A stretch of DNA of 64,000 bases from Theobroma cacao (lineage: Eukaryota; Streptophyta; Magnoliopsida; Malvales; Malvaceae): contig NC_030852.1 of NCBI RefSeq assembly GCF_000208745.1, forward strand, positions 24,424,127-24,488,126, read 5' to 3'. Below the pieces are notes generated by a model. It made no database searches and was not told the origin of the DNA. It saw only the letters and a program-made list of their open reading frames with translations. Positions 48,717-60,151 of the stretch are shown piece after piece (position 1 is the first letter of the stretch; the number at the start of each line of letters is the position of its first letter). Position numbers and translations under genes: made by a program.

Positions 48717-50082
48717 TATACAATAAAAGAAGATATTGCTTCTAAAAGATTCAATGCCTACTCCATCATATTACAGTCAGAACAAGTGGTTTTCCACAGC
48801 AATTTTCTTTTAATTTTGGACTTGCCACAAATTAAGACCAGCATGTGATCCTTGTTTAAAGTTGGCAACTTCAAATTGGTTTGTCATGTGCCAAATCAAG
48901 AGTGAGTAAAAGAAAATATTGACATTTTCGTCTCGAAGAAAAATAAGAGAAGAGGACAATAACTGAGGAAGTAATCAATGGTAGGTTTGAAAAGATATAA
49001 TTAGAATGAAATTGTAATTAGAAACATTTCTTACTTTCTCTCTTGTTATGATCATTCATATTTAGGCGTAATAGATGAAGAGTTGTATGTTCTTTCAGGA
49101 TATAATTAAGTGAATATAGAATCAATAAACTTGTGTGCTTTATAGTAAAACTTCTTGTGTTTTGACTAGCATAATTTGTAATGGATGACTCCAAATTGTT
49201 ATTTGGTATGAAGGGTTAGAATTAGATAATTCCCTTGAAAGAAGTCGTCCATCTCCTCTTTAAACAAAAAATTTCTCCCATTTAATTTTAACCATTAATT
49301 GCATACGTATAATTATTTGAATAAATTAAAAACCAATGCCCTCATGGCTCATGGCCTCAAGTTCAAGTCTCCACATATAATATATGTAGGACTTCAAATA
49401 CTAGATATAGTTTAATATATCCATACATCTCTTTTATTCTTATTTGAATTTATATAGATGTATATTGTATACATGAATATGAGTGTATTTAAATTGACAT
49501 GCAAGGAGTAAATTTGCCCAATAATCTGCATCCCGAGAATAATATTAAAATTCTATTATCGCTGAAAGATGATCCTATACATTGATAAATGACCAAGGTC
49601 ACCAATGTGATAATAAGTGAGGTGATTCCATCCTGGAAAACCCTATTATCGCAGGACTACATATGAAGCTAAACTGCAATATTTCCTTTAGAGGGTTAAA
49701 ATATCTTTTCACTTGAATTTTCTTTTTTAATTTAAGAGAAAAAGATATTAGAATTCAACTCTTTAACTATATTCATGCATCTACCACTAAATCAAATGTT
49801 CGGATAAAATATTCTTACTTGAACTTAAAAATAAAGCTAGTTAGACCATGTTTTTGACTACATTCATACTTCAAATCAACTTTGGATAAGAGGCAGAGCT
49901 GCTTGCACAAAGATATATAAGTTGTCTGTCCGGAACAATTTTAAACAGATAAAAATAACAGAACATCGTGTAGTACATGCTACATACACATTATTTTTAT
50001 TTGGTACAATACATACACATTATACATCACTCTAATTCATAACAACAGAAAAAAGATAAAAACAAAAATAATAAAATAGCAC
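48717..50082. other. Intergenic, 3' flank of the CNL gene
   Basis: No independent gene. The part next to 50082 is 3' UTR of the CNL gene and might include a small extra exon near 49920. Confidence 0.5.
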
Positions 50083-53043
50083 TTACCTCAGATTGCACAT
50101 TGATTGAAGCTGTTCTTTGACCTCATTCTGTGGCCAATGCAGTGCCTCCCACCATACTTGTTCTGCTTCAATGGATTTCAGATATGCTGCATTGTCTTTG
50201 TCAAATGGTAGTGATTTCAATTCAGGGCACATGTAGACCTGAAGCTCTTTTAAGGAGGGCCATGCCAATGACTTATCTACACATATAGTCCTTAGTTTTG
50301 GCATCTCAATCAATATCAATGTCTCTAGATTTGGAAAAGCAGGTGAAACTTGTCCAGCACTGTCAGGCTTCTCAATTAGCACTTCCAGCTTGGCGCACTT
50401 TTGAATTGCTAGTTTGCGGAGTACAGAGAGTTGTTGAATCACCCTGAGAGAGAAAACTTTTGTCAACATTGGGCAACTCGTCACCACCACCGTGTGTAAT
50501 TTGGAAAGACTTTTGGTTGACAAGGAGCCCTCCAAAATGGTTTGCAGACTCCGCAAATTTACCAAATGCAATTGCTCTAAATTTGGTAGGATGTCTCTAC
50601 CTTCTGTCCTGTTGTTATCTGTAATAGTTGTCATTTTGTTGCACCTTTCAATTAGACAACCACGAATCCTGTTAAAGCTAGCAACATTCCCAAAATCTGT
50701 CAGACTCTTTATATCTTTGTGTTCAACCAACTCCAATGCATCAGTTTCAGCAAGCAGATCACAAATTGTTGAGTCATCACTGTAATTGCCATGGCAATAT
50801 CCCAAATACCGATTGATTTTGTACTTAAAACACTCAAGAATTTGAGGACGTTTCCTGTTTTGGCAACCAACAAAGAATCGAAAAGAAGTCAGTTGTTGGC
50901 GATCTTTCCAAGATGGACTGTGCTGCATAAAAGTCTTGAGGACCTCTGATCTAGGAAAGCAGATTCTCAGAGTAGTTAAATTCTCCAAGGTAGCCACCTG
51001 CCTCATTACTTCTACGACCTCATTGCACCAATGATCATAAGAACCCACATCAATCATTAATTCTTCCAGTCTGGCCAGCAATGGAATCACATTACAGTCA
51101 ATGTCCATATCTTGGCAGTGATTTAAGTTGCTAGATCTGTAGTATGAGATTCGCAAGCACCTTAAGTTAATCAGTTTTTGAATATGAAATGGAATGAAGC
51201 TTATCCTGCAGCCTCGAATGTCAAGCACCTCGAGACAATTAAGTTCTCCAATTTCGGGAGGCAACTCCGTTACATTGATGCAATTATTTAAGTAAAGCCC
51301 CTTAAGACCTGTCAACTTTGCTAAAGATGATGGCAGTGATTCAATCCCAGTTCCATATAGGTCCAAAACCAAAAGTTTCTTCATATTTTCAAAAAAAGAT
51401 TGGGGTATTCCTGACAAATTCGAATTCCTCTGTAGTAATAGTGACAAAAGCATGTTACAGTTGGGGCTTTCTGGCAAGTCTCTCAACTTTTTGTCAATCA
51501 TGGAGATCCTCTTTGCTTGTTGCCAATCATTTTCTTCCAAGCAATCAGGTGAATTTTCAGTCATTCCAGTCAAAAATTTACAATCAGGATCTTGTGAAGA
51601 AATATACAAAGCAACCTGTCGGATACTATTGTTCATTTGAACATAAATCATCCTTTCACCTTTCTCTAGTAATGACACATTAGTTAGATACTTCAATGTG
51701 TCATAACCCTCATCACGTGCATCTTGAAATCTCCTCTTCTCATTAGTATTGCCAACGAGTCCTTCAGCAGTCCAACACTCCAGTAAATAATCTGTATAAA
51801 TCTTACTCTCTGCTGGATACAATGCACCATACAAGAAGCATTTCCTTTTCTGATCATCCTTTAGTTGATCATAACAGAACTTCAAGAATGAATGCAATTC
51901 AGTTAAGCCTGGAATCTCAATTTCTGGCCATTTCCGTAAGTCTTTGAGCCCTTTCCTCCATTCTGGCACACTATCTTTCAACTTGAAAGCACCTGCCACT
52001 GTCTTGATCAGAAGTGGGAGTCGAGCACACTCCTTAGCTACCAGCTGAGCAACTGGTTCAATATCAGGCAGATCTACGACATCACTGACCATCTGCTGAA
52101 ACATCTTCCAAGCCTCATTTGATGATAATGGGTGCACCTCAATCAATCTGTCTGCCATTGACGAACAAACATGACGGAATTCAGTTGTCAATACCACTTT
52201 GCTGCCATTTTTGTTGTCAGGGACTCCAATATCTTCCAAATCAACTGAGTCCATGACGTCATCCAAAAGCAGCAAATACTTCTTGTTATTCAACTCTTCT
52301 GATATTGTTCTGGCAACGTCCTCAGGATGGACAACGCCTTCCATTTTTAGTTTAAGTCGCCGTGCGATATCCTCTTGCAATTTTTCCTCGGTCCTCTCAC
52401 TAGAGACATTTTCCCAAATGACAATATCAAACATTTTAGATACTTCATCATGGTTATTCAAGTTTTGCATTATTGTTGTTTTCCCAACCCCTAACGTGCC
52501 GCAAATCCCAATACCTTTCAATTTGTCATTTCTTAACAGCTCCAATACCTGTTCTAGCGGCCTCTGAAGGCTAGGAAATCCTTTGATCTCAGGTGCATGC
52601 ACCTTTAAGACAGGATCTACAGGTTTATCAACCAAAATACCTCCCAGAAATTTCCCCTCTTCCACAAGCTTTTGAATTTCTTCATACATTTTTACCAATT
52701 TTCCACTATAATTTGATCTTCGCTTCACATGAATGTATCTAGATGAAGGCCTTCTATCTTCTTCAAATCGATCTTCTAATTCTTTTGCATTTTCAAGCGT
52801 CTTGTTAACACAGCGTCGCCATACATCATAGCTGCTAGTAGTTGTCTTCATTTTATGTTTCTTGACTTCCCTTTCATAATCATCCCTCAAAGCCTGGAGT
52901 CTTGCTACTTCATTTCTTAACATTTCATAGTTTTTCTCCATACTCTGTGATAAACTGACTTTGCTTTTAGCATAATTAGTTAAATCTGCCCCAGCTTGGC
53001 TCACAGCTCCCGCGAGACAAGAAGCTAATATGTTGTCAGCCAT
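50083..53043 (-). CDS. CC-NBS-LRR immune receptor (RPS2/At4g27190-like CNL)
   Basis: Single coding exon, 986 residues from ATG at 53043 (MADNILASCLAGAV). An in-frame Met 11 codons upstream lies in an intron: CTGCTGCTGCAG just before GATCAAG looks like a splice acceptor of a 5' UTR intron. Residues 25-135 form a coiled coil without the EDVID motif. NB-ARC: P-loop GTLGVGKTT (182-190), kinase-2 KYLLLLDDV (255-263), RNBS-B GSKVVLTTEFR (280-290), GLPL-type ARLPLLI (340-346). The MHD position reads MNN (470-472). LRRs run from about 520 to the end, with the WWEALHW motif typical of this CNL clade. Such proteins sense pathogen effectors inside the cell and trigger immune signalling. All nucleotide-binding motifs are present, so it may be functional. 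The gene points away from the LRR-WRKY gene at 55763. Confidence 0.93.
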   Translation of the reverse strand: MADNILASCLAGAVSQAGADLTNYAKSKVSLSQSMEKNYEMLRNEVARLQALRDDYEREVKKHKMKTTTSSYDVWRRCVNKTLENAKELEDRFEEDRRPSSRYIHVKRRSNYSGKLVKMYEEIQKLVEEGKFLGGILVDKPVDPVLKVHAPEIKGFPSLQRPLEQVLELLRNDKLKGIGICGTLGVGKTTIMQNLNNHDEVSKMFDIVIWENVSSERTEEKLQEDIARRLKLKMEGVVHPEDVARTISEELNNKKYLLLLDDVMDSVDLEDIGVPDNKNGSKVVLTTEFRHVCSSMADRLIEVHPLSSNEAWKMFQQMVSDVVDLPDIEPVAQLVAKECARLPLLIKTVAGAFKLKDSVPEWRKGLKDLRKWPEIEIPGLTELHSFLKFCYDQLKDDQKRKCFLYGALYPAESKIYTDYLLECWTAEGLVGNTNEKRRFQDARDEGYDTLKYLTNVSLLEKGERMIYVQMNNSIRQVALYISSQDPDCKFLTGMTENSPDCLEENDWQQAKRISMIDKKLRDLPESPNCNMLLSLLLQRNSNLSGIPQSFFENMKKLLVLDLYGTGIESLPSSLAKLTGLKGLYLNNCINVTELPPEIGELNCLEVLDIRGCRISFIPFHIQKLINLRCLRISYYRSSNLNHCQDMDIDCNVIPLLARLEELMIDVGSYDHWCNEVVEVMRQVATLENLTTLRICFPRSEVLKTFMQHSPSWKDRQQLTSFRFFVGCQNRKRPQILECFKYKINRYLGYCHGNYSDDSTICDLLAETDALELVEHKDIKSLTDFGNVASFNRIRGCLIERCNKMTTITDNNRTEGRDILPNLEQLHLVNLRSLQTILEGSLSTKSLSKLHTVVVTSCPMLTKVFSLRVIQQLSVLRKLAIQKCAKLEVLIEKPDSAGQVSPAFPNLETLILIEMPKLRTICVDKSLAWPSLKELQVYMCPELKSLPFDKDNAAYLKSIEAEQVWWEALHWPQNEVKEQLQSMCNLR

Positions 53044-55762
53044 GAGGAAACTAACTTGATCCTGCAGCAGCAGCAAGGAGTTCGCATGGTTATAAAGTTA
53101 ATGCAAAGTGGACAAGTGTTACTTGGATAAAGATGTTTTATTTATGATCTGCTCACCTATTCATTTTAATTCCCTATCCCCAACCACACTCTCAATCTAT
53201 GTCTGCAGTTCTTTCACATATAATTCATGGATGGAATCTGATTTGTATACTTTTTGCTTCCCTCTTGTAGTTTTGTAGTTAATTTAAGCTCCTCTTAATT
53301 GTTTATGTACATCTACTAAATTTGGACTTAAAAAGATACAAAATATTGATGCAAAATTTGCTAGTAATTTAATCAGATTCACCAATTGGAACAAACAAAA
53401 AGGAAAAAAGTTCGCCTCATGACTTAACTATTAAAGTAACGATTAATTGTAAGCAGCAGATCCTGAGAAAACAGAGGCAAGTTAGAGCAGAGTTGAGATA
53501 AGGATGCAGCTATCTACCTGGGGTGGGAAGGACTCAACTATTGGAAACCGTACTTGCGTGGCGGGCTCTATTTCTCCTTTTACCTTGACAAACTGCAAAA
53601 TATAAAGTCCATAAGGGTTACAGAATTGAAGCCTCGCTAGCCTCCATACGTTGGCATTAGTCCAAAAGAAATATTTAAAGCAGTTCCTTAAATTCTTTTC
53701 TGGAAAAAGAACTCATTTAATTTCCTTTTCTAAATATGTTCCGTTAAAGAAGGGTAGACAGCCAAGATGATATTAACTTCTTGTTGAAGTACCATTCTCG
53801 TTTCCCTCTTTTTGTTAAGAACTGAGTTTAGATATTGCGGTAGATCATATGTTATACTAGTAACTAATTGAATCCAAAGAATAAAGCTAAACGGAGGAGA
53901 ACCGAAGATGCATAGAGAAAGAGAGGAGTGCAGTAAAGTCACCTGAAACTCGTCGGAATACTAGTAAGTTGTGGTTAGCGAAGTGTTGTGAGAGATTAGA
54001 ACGAGCTAAGGGTATCAAGAGAGTTGACTTGAGGTTGGCATGGACTGTTGGGGTAGTTTCCTACAGGGGTATTTTATTTTTTCAAACAATGACCGGTAAA
54101 GTTTCTAGTTGTCTTCTCCGCGTTGGTCCCCTCTCAGTGGCGGTAAAGTTAGTTCCCTAGCGAATGCAAATCGGGTCACAACACAGCACCCAAAATATAA
54201 TATCATGCCATCAATACACACCAACATATCACAAACCACGCTAAGCAAAGGCCATTAGTAAGTTAGTTATCCACTGGATCCCTTCTTTAGCAAAGAATCT
54301 TAAAGATGGCTTTTGTGTTCTTTTTGGATCTAAGTCCCCTATGGAGTCTATTTTGGGTTTTGCTAAAACAGAGAATGACAAAGAAGATAAATACCACTTG
54401 AGTTTTTTAACTAATGACGGCTTGTTCATGAAGAAGAGTAAAGCTAAGAACAATCCAAAAATCCCAAAGATGACTGACGCTTCCAAGATTGGAGAGTAAT
54501 GATTGAAAATATCAGGGAAAGAAAAAACCAAAAGGAGTTAACTTGCCGTTAATAAACTTCTATTTATTGGACAGATGGCATAAGTTTATAAGAGGGGCAG
54601 GGAACGGGACACCAACTCGGGGCAGAAGATTTGCATTCGGTCCTCTCTTAGGAAATGCTTTGGTTGGTAAATGCTTTGAGTTTGAGGATAGGAATCGAAC
54701 TACCTTGCAACTACCATGCAAAGACATTCATCTATCTAGCTCGACTTTTAGCTTTATTTTCTCGTTAACAATGACCTAAACCTCATCTCTAACCAGAGCT
54801 ACTGTACATTCTAGTCAAACGAACTTGCAGGTCAGTTTACTACTTCTCTTTAATTTCTTCATCTCTTTCTCATCAATTAATGTAGCCAGCATTTATATGT
54901 GTGATAAGCTCTTGTTTCCGATTTGTGTTAGGCTTAATCCATTAATCTTTGTCGTTGTAAAAGATAAGACAATCCAATTGAAAAGAAAAAAAAATTAGCG
55001 TTGAATTTGAGTTCCTCCCCATGTATGTATTAAAATTTAAATCATCAATAAACCAATTCATGTTCAAAGGTATTGTATATGCGTTGTCAGTTATATGATA
55101 ACTTGATTTTTTCATATATATATATATATATACTTTTTTTTCTTTTCTTCATTCTCAAAAATAATATACTATGCATTTATTGAAATGAAAAATAAAAAAA
55201 AGGAGAAAAATAGATGCATGATGTATGCATATATTTTTTCTTTTTCTTTTTTTGCAACAGGCATATATTTTGTAGGGTAAAATTATACAAATAAATACTT
55301 AAATTCATTAAAATTATTTTTACTTTTGTCACAGAGTTCCTAAATTTTTAATTTAGACAATATATTGTAGACGCTCTCCATTAAACTGTCACGTTAGCAT
55401 TTTTTTCCCTTCTCGATGCTAACATAGAAGCAAAAAGTAAAAGTTAATTTTTGCAAAAAAAAGAAGAGATAAAAAGGAAAGAACATTAGGAAATGTGATG
55501 ATTAAAATCATTAAATTCTACGAAAATCACTGCACCAAATTAAAATAGAATATAGAATGAAGGAGATTATCTCTTAGTAATTAACATATATCTTTAATTT
55601 CTCAATTGCTCTGATGATTGTCTGGTTAACGTACATAATGAAAGAGATTATATCATATTCTTCAAAGTGTAATTGATGCTTTACGAACAGGGTATTTTGT
55701 GAGGGAAGATCCTCTAGGCCAGAAAAATTTACGTAGTAGACACATACTTCAGCCGAAACAAA
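53044..55762. other. Shared upstream region between divergent NLR-type genes
   Basis: About 2.7 kb. The left 0.5-0.9 kb probably holds non-coding 5' exons of the CNL (e.g. a donor-like CAAG|GTAAAAGG near 53590, minus strand). No NB-ARC or coiled-coil coding sequence was found for the plus-strand partner. It includes a TA microsatellite (55118-55132) and AT-rich DNA. Confidence 0.5.
54241..54531 (-). CDS. Possible small membrane protein ORF
   Basis: A 96-codon frame with a hydrophobic segment at about residues 16-36 (EASVIFGIFGLFLALLFFM) followed by basic sequence. Not recognised; it sits between the two NLR-type genes. It may be a chance frame, though its composition is better than the surrounding AT-rich DNA. 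Confidence 0.25.
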   Translation of the reverse strand: MVFSFPDIFNHYSPILEASVIFGIFGLFLALLFFMNKPSLVKKLKWYLSSLSFSVLAKPKIDSIGDLDPKRTQKPSLRFFAKEGIQWITNLLMAFA

Positions 55763-58700
55763 ATGCAGCAATCTGTTCTCAAGGCAAGTGGCTCAGGATT
55801 GACCCAGCTACGCGAGGAAGAAGAATGGGCAGGCAAAGGGGTGCTTTTCATGAATGATAATAAAGCGTCTGAGCTACATCCATCTCCAAATTGCCCTTCA
55901 CCGATTGCGTTGTATTTGCAAGGGAATTATGAGCTGACAGCTATTCCTCCCTTCTTCTTCCGGCGCATGGCCCTTCTCCAAGTGTTAGATTTGTCCCACA
56001 CTAGCATCAAATGCTTGCCAAAGTCTCTTCCCAGGTTGGTTGCACTAAAGAAACTCTTGTTACGGCGTTGTCAACTCTTCATGGAGCTATCACCGCAGGT
56101 TGCGAAACTCAGTAATCTGCAGGAGCTTGATCTTGATGAAACTCAGATCATGGATTTGCCTAGGGAGATTGGAAAGCTACTGAATTTAAGACATTTGAGA
56201 GTATCATTTTATCTGATCTGTGGCAAAAAGAAGTCGAAATCAAACATTCTGATTCACCCTGAGACAATATCAGATCTCTCCCTACTTACTGAATTAAGCA
56301 TTGATGTAAATCCGACGGACAAGAGGTGGGATGATTCTGTGGAAGCAGTTGTGAAGGAAGTATGCAACTCAGAAACATTGACGACTCTTAGCTTGTACCT
56401 GCCGAAATTCCAACTTTTAGATAATATATCATCGTTATATCCTTCATTGTCAGGCTTTAGATTTACTGTTGGTCATCATAAAAGGAGAATCATATCTCGT
56501 GTACCTCATGAAGTTGAAGCAGAATTCAGAAATTGGGACAAATGCTTGAAGTTTGTGAATGGTGAAAACATCCCAATTGAAATAAAAGATGTACTAAAAT
56601 ATTCTACTTCATTTTTCTTGGACCACCATGCAACCGCTATGAATCTATCTGAATTTGGGATTGAGAATATGAAGAGGCTAAAATTTTGCTTGTTGGTAGA
56701 CTGTAATAAGATGGAAACCATTATTGATGGCGAGAGGCGTTATGAAGGAAATGAAGATGATCTATCGGAATCTGACCCAAGTCCTGTGGAAAATGTGCTT
56801 GAGTCCCTGGAATATTTGATCATTTATTACATGGAGAATTTAGAGAGTATTTGGAGAGGACCAAATCGCTATGGATGTATGTCTAAGCTAAAATTCCTAG
56901 CACTGCATACATGCCCCCAGCTGATTAATATTTTCTCTCATACTTTGCTTGGAAATTTTGTCAACTTGGAAGAGTTTATTCTTGAGGACTGCCCTCTAGT
57001 CACCAGCCTGGTAAGCCATGCATCTGTCAAGCCAATGGTGTCAGATAAATTTCTCCCTAGTTTGAAAAGATTGCTGCTTCTTTACCTTCCTGAACTGGTC
57101 AGCATTTCTAATGGACTACTAATTGCACCAAAATTAGAAACCATAGGCTTTTATAATTGCCCAAAGCTTAAAAGCATATCAAAAATGGAATTGTCAAGCA
57201 AAACTTTGAAGATAATCAAAGGAGAACTTCAGTGGTGGGAAGATATGAAGTGGAATGAAGCAGAGTGGGGAAACCGGCCAGATTATCTAATGCGTATCTT
57301 TTCCCCTATCGACAAAGAGAAAGATGTGATGAACCAATTGGCAGAAGATAGAGATCTATTTGAAGTCACAATGCAAAATGAAGGCCAACAACTAGGTAAT
57401 ATATGTTTTGTTTGATATCAGTTGAGTGAGATAAATTTACTGAGTACTTGAACTTCTTTTTTTTTGGGATAATTGAGTAGGCTATCCAAAGAAAAGCAGG
57501 CAAGCCCTGCTACAAATAGTACAAACTGCAAAAGTAGGAAACAAAGAAGCCCCCAGAGAAGATTTAGCCCATTAAACATCCTTTCATATAGTCCTCAATT
57601 CATCCAAAGTTCACTATTAATAGGACCTCTAGAAATATTTTGAAGTCCACAAAGTCTGAGCTAACAACTTCAATGATACTGCGAAGAAGTTCAGCTCAAG
57701 TCTTTTGCGTGCTGCCAAATATCCTGCAATTTGTGTCTGACCAAATAGTATAAATGTATGCACTCCAAGAAAGTTGCATAACAACCAAGATGAAAGCCTT
57801 CCCTTTCAGTCTTTGCTTCGCCCAATGAAATTCAGTGATCCAGCCACTTTATAGTATTTGAAAACAACTTAAGTGAAGAACTTGAGTCAAAACTTGCTTT
57901 AAGAAATCACAAGCAAAAAACTGATGATCCCTGGACTCCTCAACATGATTGAAAAAAATGTACAAGAATTCATGTGAGAAGGACCTGGTCCCAAGAACTA
58001 ATCCTCTTTTTATTTGGCAGCCTATCTAGAATATCCATCCAGATAATGATTGCATGCCTGGGAATATGGTTTTTGAACCATTATCTATGCCAATAACTTT
58101 TCTCGTGCTTGTGTCAAATAGCTACCTAGGTTCCATTGCAAATGCTCTATGATATCTACATGTATATACTTCACTCCTTTTTCAATTTCGTTCTCTTTAA
58201 AGTCATGCTCTTACGATAAAAAGATAAAAAAGGTTGAATCAGGATCACTATACGAAAAAAGTGCATCTTCACTCACTCATCTCATTAACAAATATTCTAC
58301 ATGTTATACATAGCCCCAACTTAAAAAAAAAGAAAGTTTACTAACGACTAGTGAGAAGTGAAGATTTTAACGTTGCATATTTGAAAATTGGTAGATGATG
58401 AAAAGTTGATTGAAGTTTCAACACAAGATCATGGAGGCCGTTGGTCAGGTGATTTTTCTTTGCGACTCTTGTAAGACAATTTTTTCTTATTTTTATTGTC
58501 GTTAACTCTTTTAGGCAATTGCCGTTCATTACTGTCAGATTACACGGAGGAGAGAATAACTGGAGCAGATGTGACAAAGTCAATTTCTTCGGTATGCATA
58601 CTTCCATCCACTCCATGGACCGAGGTAAGTACTATATATCAATATGCAGAGCAACCAAACAGAGCATAGCTTTATCTTAAACTCCCTTGTTTTGTTTCTA

Positions 58701-59747
58701 TAAATCTTATTCACTATATTCAACTTCAGCAACTGAACTATTTCGGTTTTATTTGTCTCAATTCAAAATATATTTTTGAATACGTATATTTTAATGAATT
58801 TGTTGTTATCTAGATTACTTTTTTTCTTTTAAAAAAGAAACTGTATAAATCTCAAATATACATATGAACCTTCCCCATACAAATATATATATGCTTGAGC
58901 CTTCAGCCTATTGGGAACAAGGCTAAAGAACATATGAAGAGAGAGTTACCTGCTAATAACACAAGTAGATAACTATGCAATACAGCCAAGCGGCAAGAAT
59001 TTTGTGATATTTTGGTCCAAGTCCCGAGTTGATCCCTCATATTGAGGCCAATCTAGCCGACATAAGGCAGAACTTATTGTGATCAGCCTTGATTGCCATT
59101 AACATTTCGCTGGATTTATTCAAATTTCAGGCACCAAAACAAGCATGGAGCTTTTCACCAGATGAGAACAAGAGGCTAGAAGATGATTATTTTGATCTGG
59201 CTTCAGAAACCAGTGAAGCAGACGATATTGTAGATGAACCTAAGGCCAAAAGATGGTCAGTTAAGCTTTCTTTTGGATGTACACCATGAAGTAGACATTG
59301 TTGTTCTTTCTTGATACTTGGTACTATATAAGCATTTTTACTTGACAGTAGTGCTCCTCACTCCCTTAAACCAGAAGGGCTGCTTTGCTGTGTTTGAGGA
59401 CCCCATTCCGCCAATGTAAAACACTTTTAGATGTCTTTCAATCTTTATACCAAGGATGAAAGTAAACTTATGGAAGTCAATTATGCAAGTGGTTTGGTCA
59501 AGTATGATTAGGCTTATGGGTTGCAAAAATAAATGTTCTATGAAAGTGTGTGTTTTAATGGAGTGGTTTTTTCTTTTACAGGAACTGTACTGAGAATGAA
59601 AACAAGGGTGTCATACGTTTTGCAAGCAAAGTTGCGACAGGGGATAGAACTGAATTTCAAGTAAAAAGAAACGTTGATATACTTGATGATGGTTATAAAT
59701 GGAGGAACCATAGAACGAAGTTAAAGGGATATCCCTACTCAAGTTGA
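55763..59747 (+). CDS. LRR protein with C-terminal degenerate WRKY domain (truncated NLR-ID)
   Basis: Four exons, 677 residues: 55763-57395, 58515-58624, 59131-59255, 59582-59747; phases 1, 0, 2, all GT-AG. Residues 1-40 match the segment that follows the MHD motif in CNLs (KASGSGLTQ...); LRRs fill about 45-500, with the CNL-type WWEDMKW end. No CC or NB-ARC is encoded upstream, so the receptor is truncated at the ARC2/LRR border. Exons 2-3 give an acidic linker (RLEDDYFDLASETSEADD). Exon 4 encodes FQVKRNVDILDDGYKWRNHR, aligning with the start of a group IIc-like WRKY domain. WRKYGQK is replaced by WRNHRTK, and the frame stops at GYPYSS before the zinc finger. Integrated WRKY domains occur in NLRs such as RRS1, where they act as effector baits. 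It may instead be a decaying gene; the exon structure is intact but the ends are lost. Confidence 0.75.
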
Positions 59748-59753
59748 TTACTT

Positions 59754-60053
59754 TGTTAAGTTGTAATACTTGCATGGTTGCTGCAGCACGTGGATGCTTT
59801 CAAATTAACTTAGTTTTCTTCATTTTATCAGTTTGCTTCGTTGTATTGGTTTTTAGAGTTAATACCATGGCTGTGCTGTCCCATTACGTGTAAGGTTGTA
59901 TGTAAACTTGTTTTACACTTGTTAGGCATGGTTACAAGTGTTCTTCATGTACAACAGGGTATATAACCTCTGTGTTATCTTAATGAAGCAATATATGACT
60001 CTAAATTCAATCTCCCTTTTAGACTTAGTGCTTCTTTTCCTCTGTTATTTACA
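59754..60053 (+). repeat. Probable left LTR of a Ty1/copia element
   Basis: About 300 bp, TGTTAAG...TTTACA, with a TATA box (GGGTATATAACC near 59957-59968) and an AATGAAGCAATATA block as in many copia LTRs. The start is inferred (TG 5' end); another candidate is 59889. The right LTR lies beyond the window, so the boundary is not confirmed. Confidence 0.5.
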
Positions 60054-60059
60054 TTAATG

Positions 60060-60071
60060 TAGTATCAGAGT
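60060..60071 (+). other. Primer-binding site (initiator tRNA-Met type)
   Basis: TAGTATCAGAGT, one change from the usual plant copia TGGTATCAGAG, complementary to the 3' end of tRNA-iMet, located just inside the LTR. Confidence 0.7.
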
Positions 60072-60151
60072 ATTCCTAAGATCTTGTTGGACCTGAGAAT
60101 ACAAAGAATCCTTCTTTCTTCTTTGTTAATTCATCTCTTGACATTTCCAGC

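Noticed and set aside
52199..52567. 122-codon plus-strand frame
   Set aside because: Antisense shadow of the NB-ARC coding sequence.
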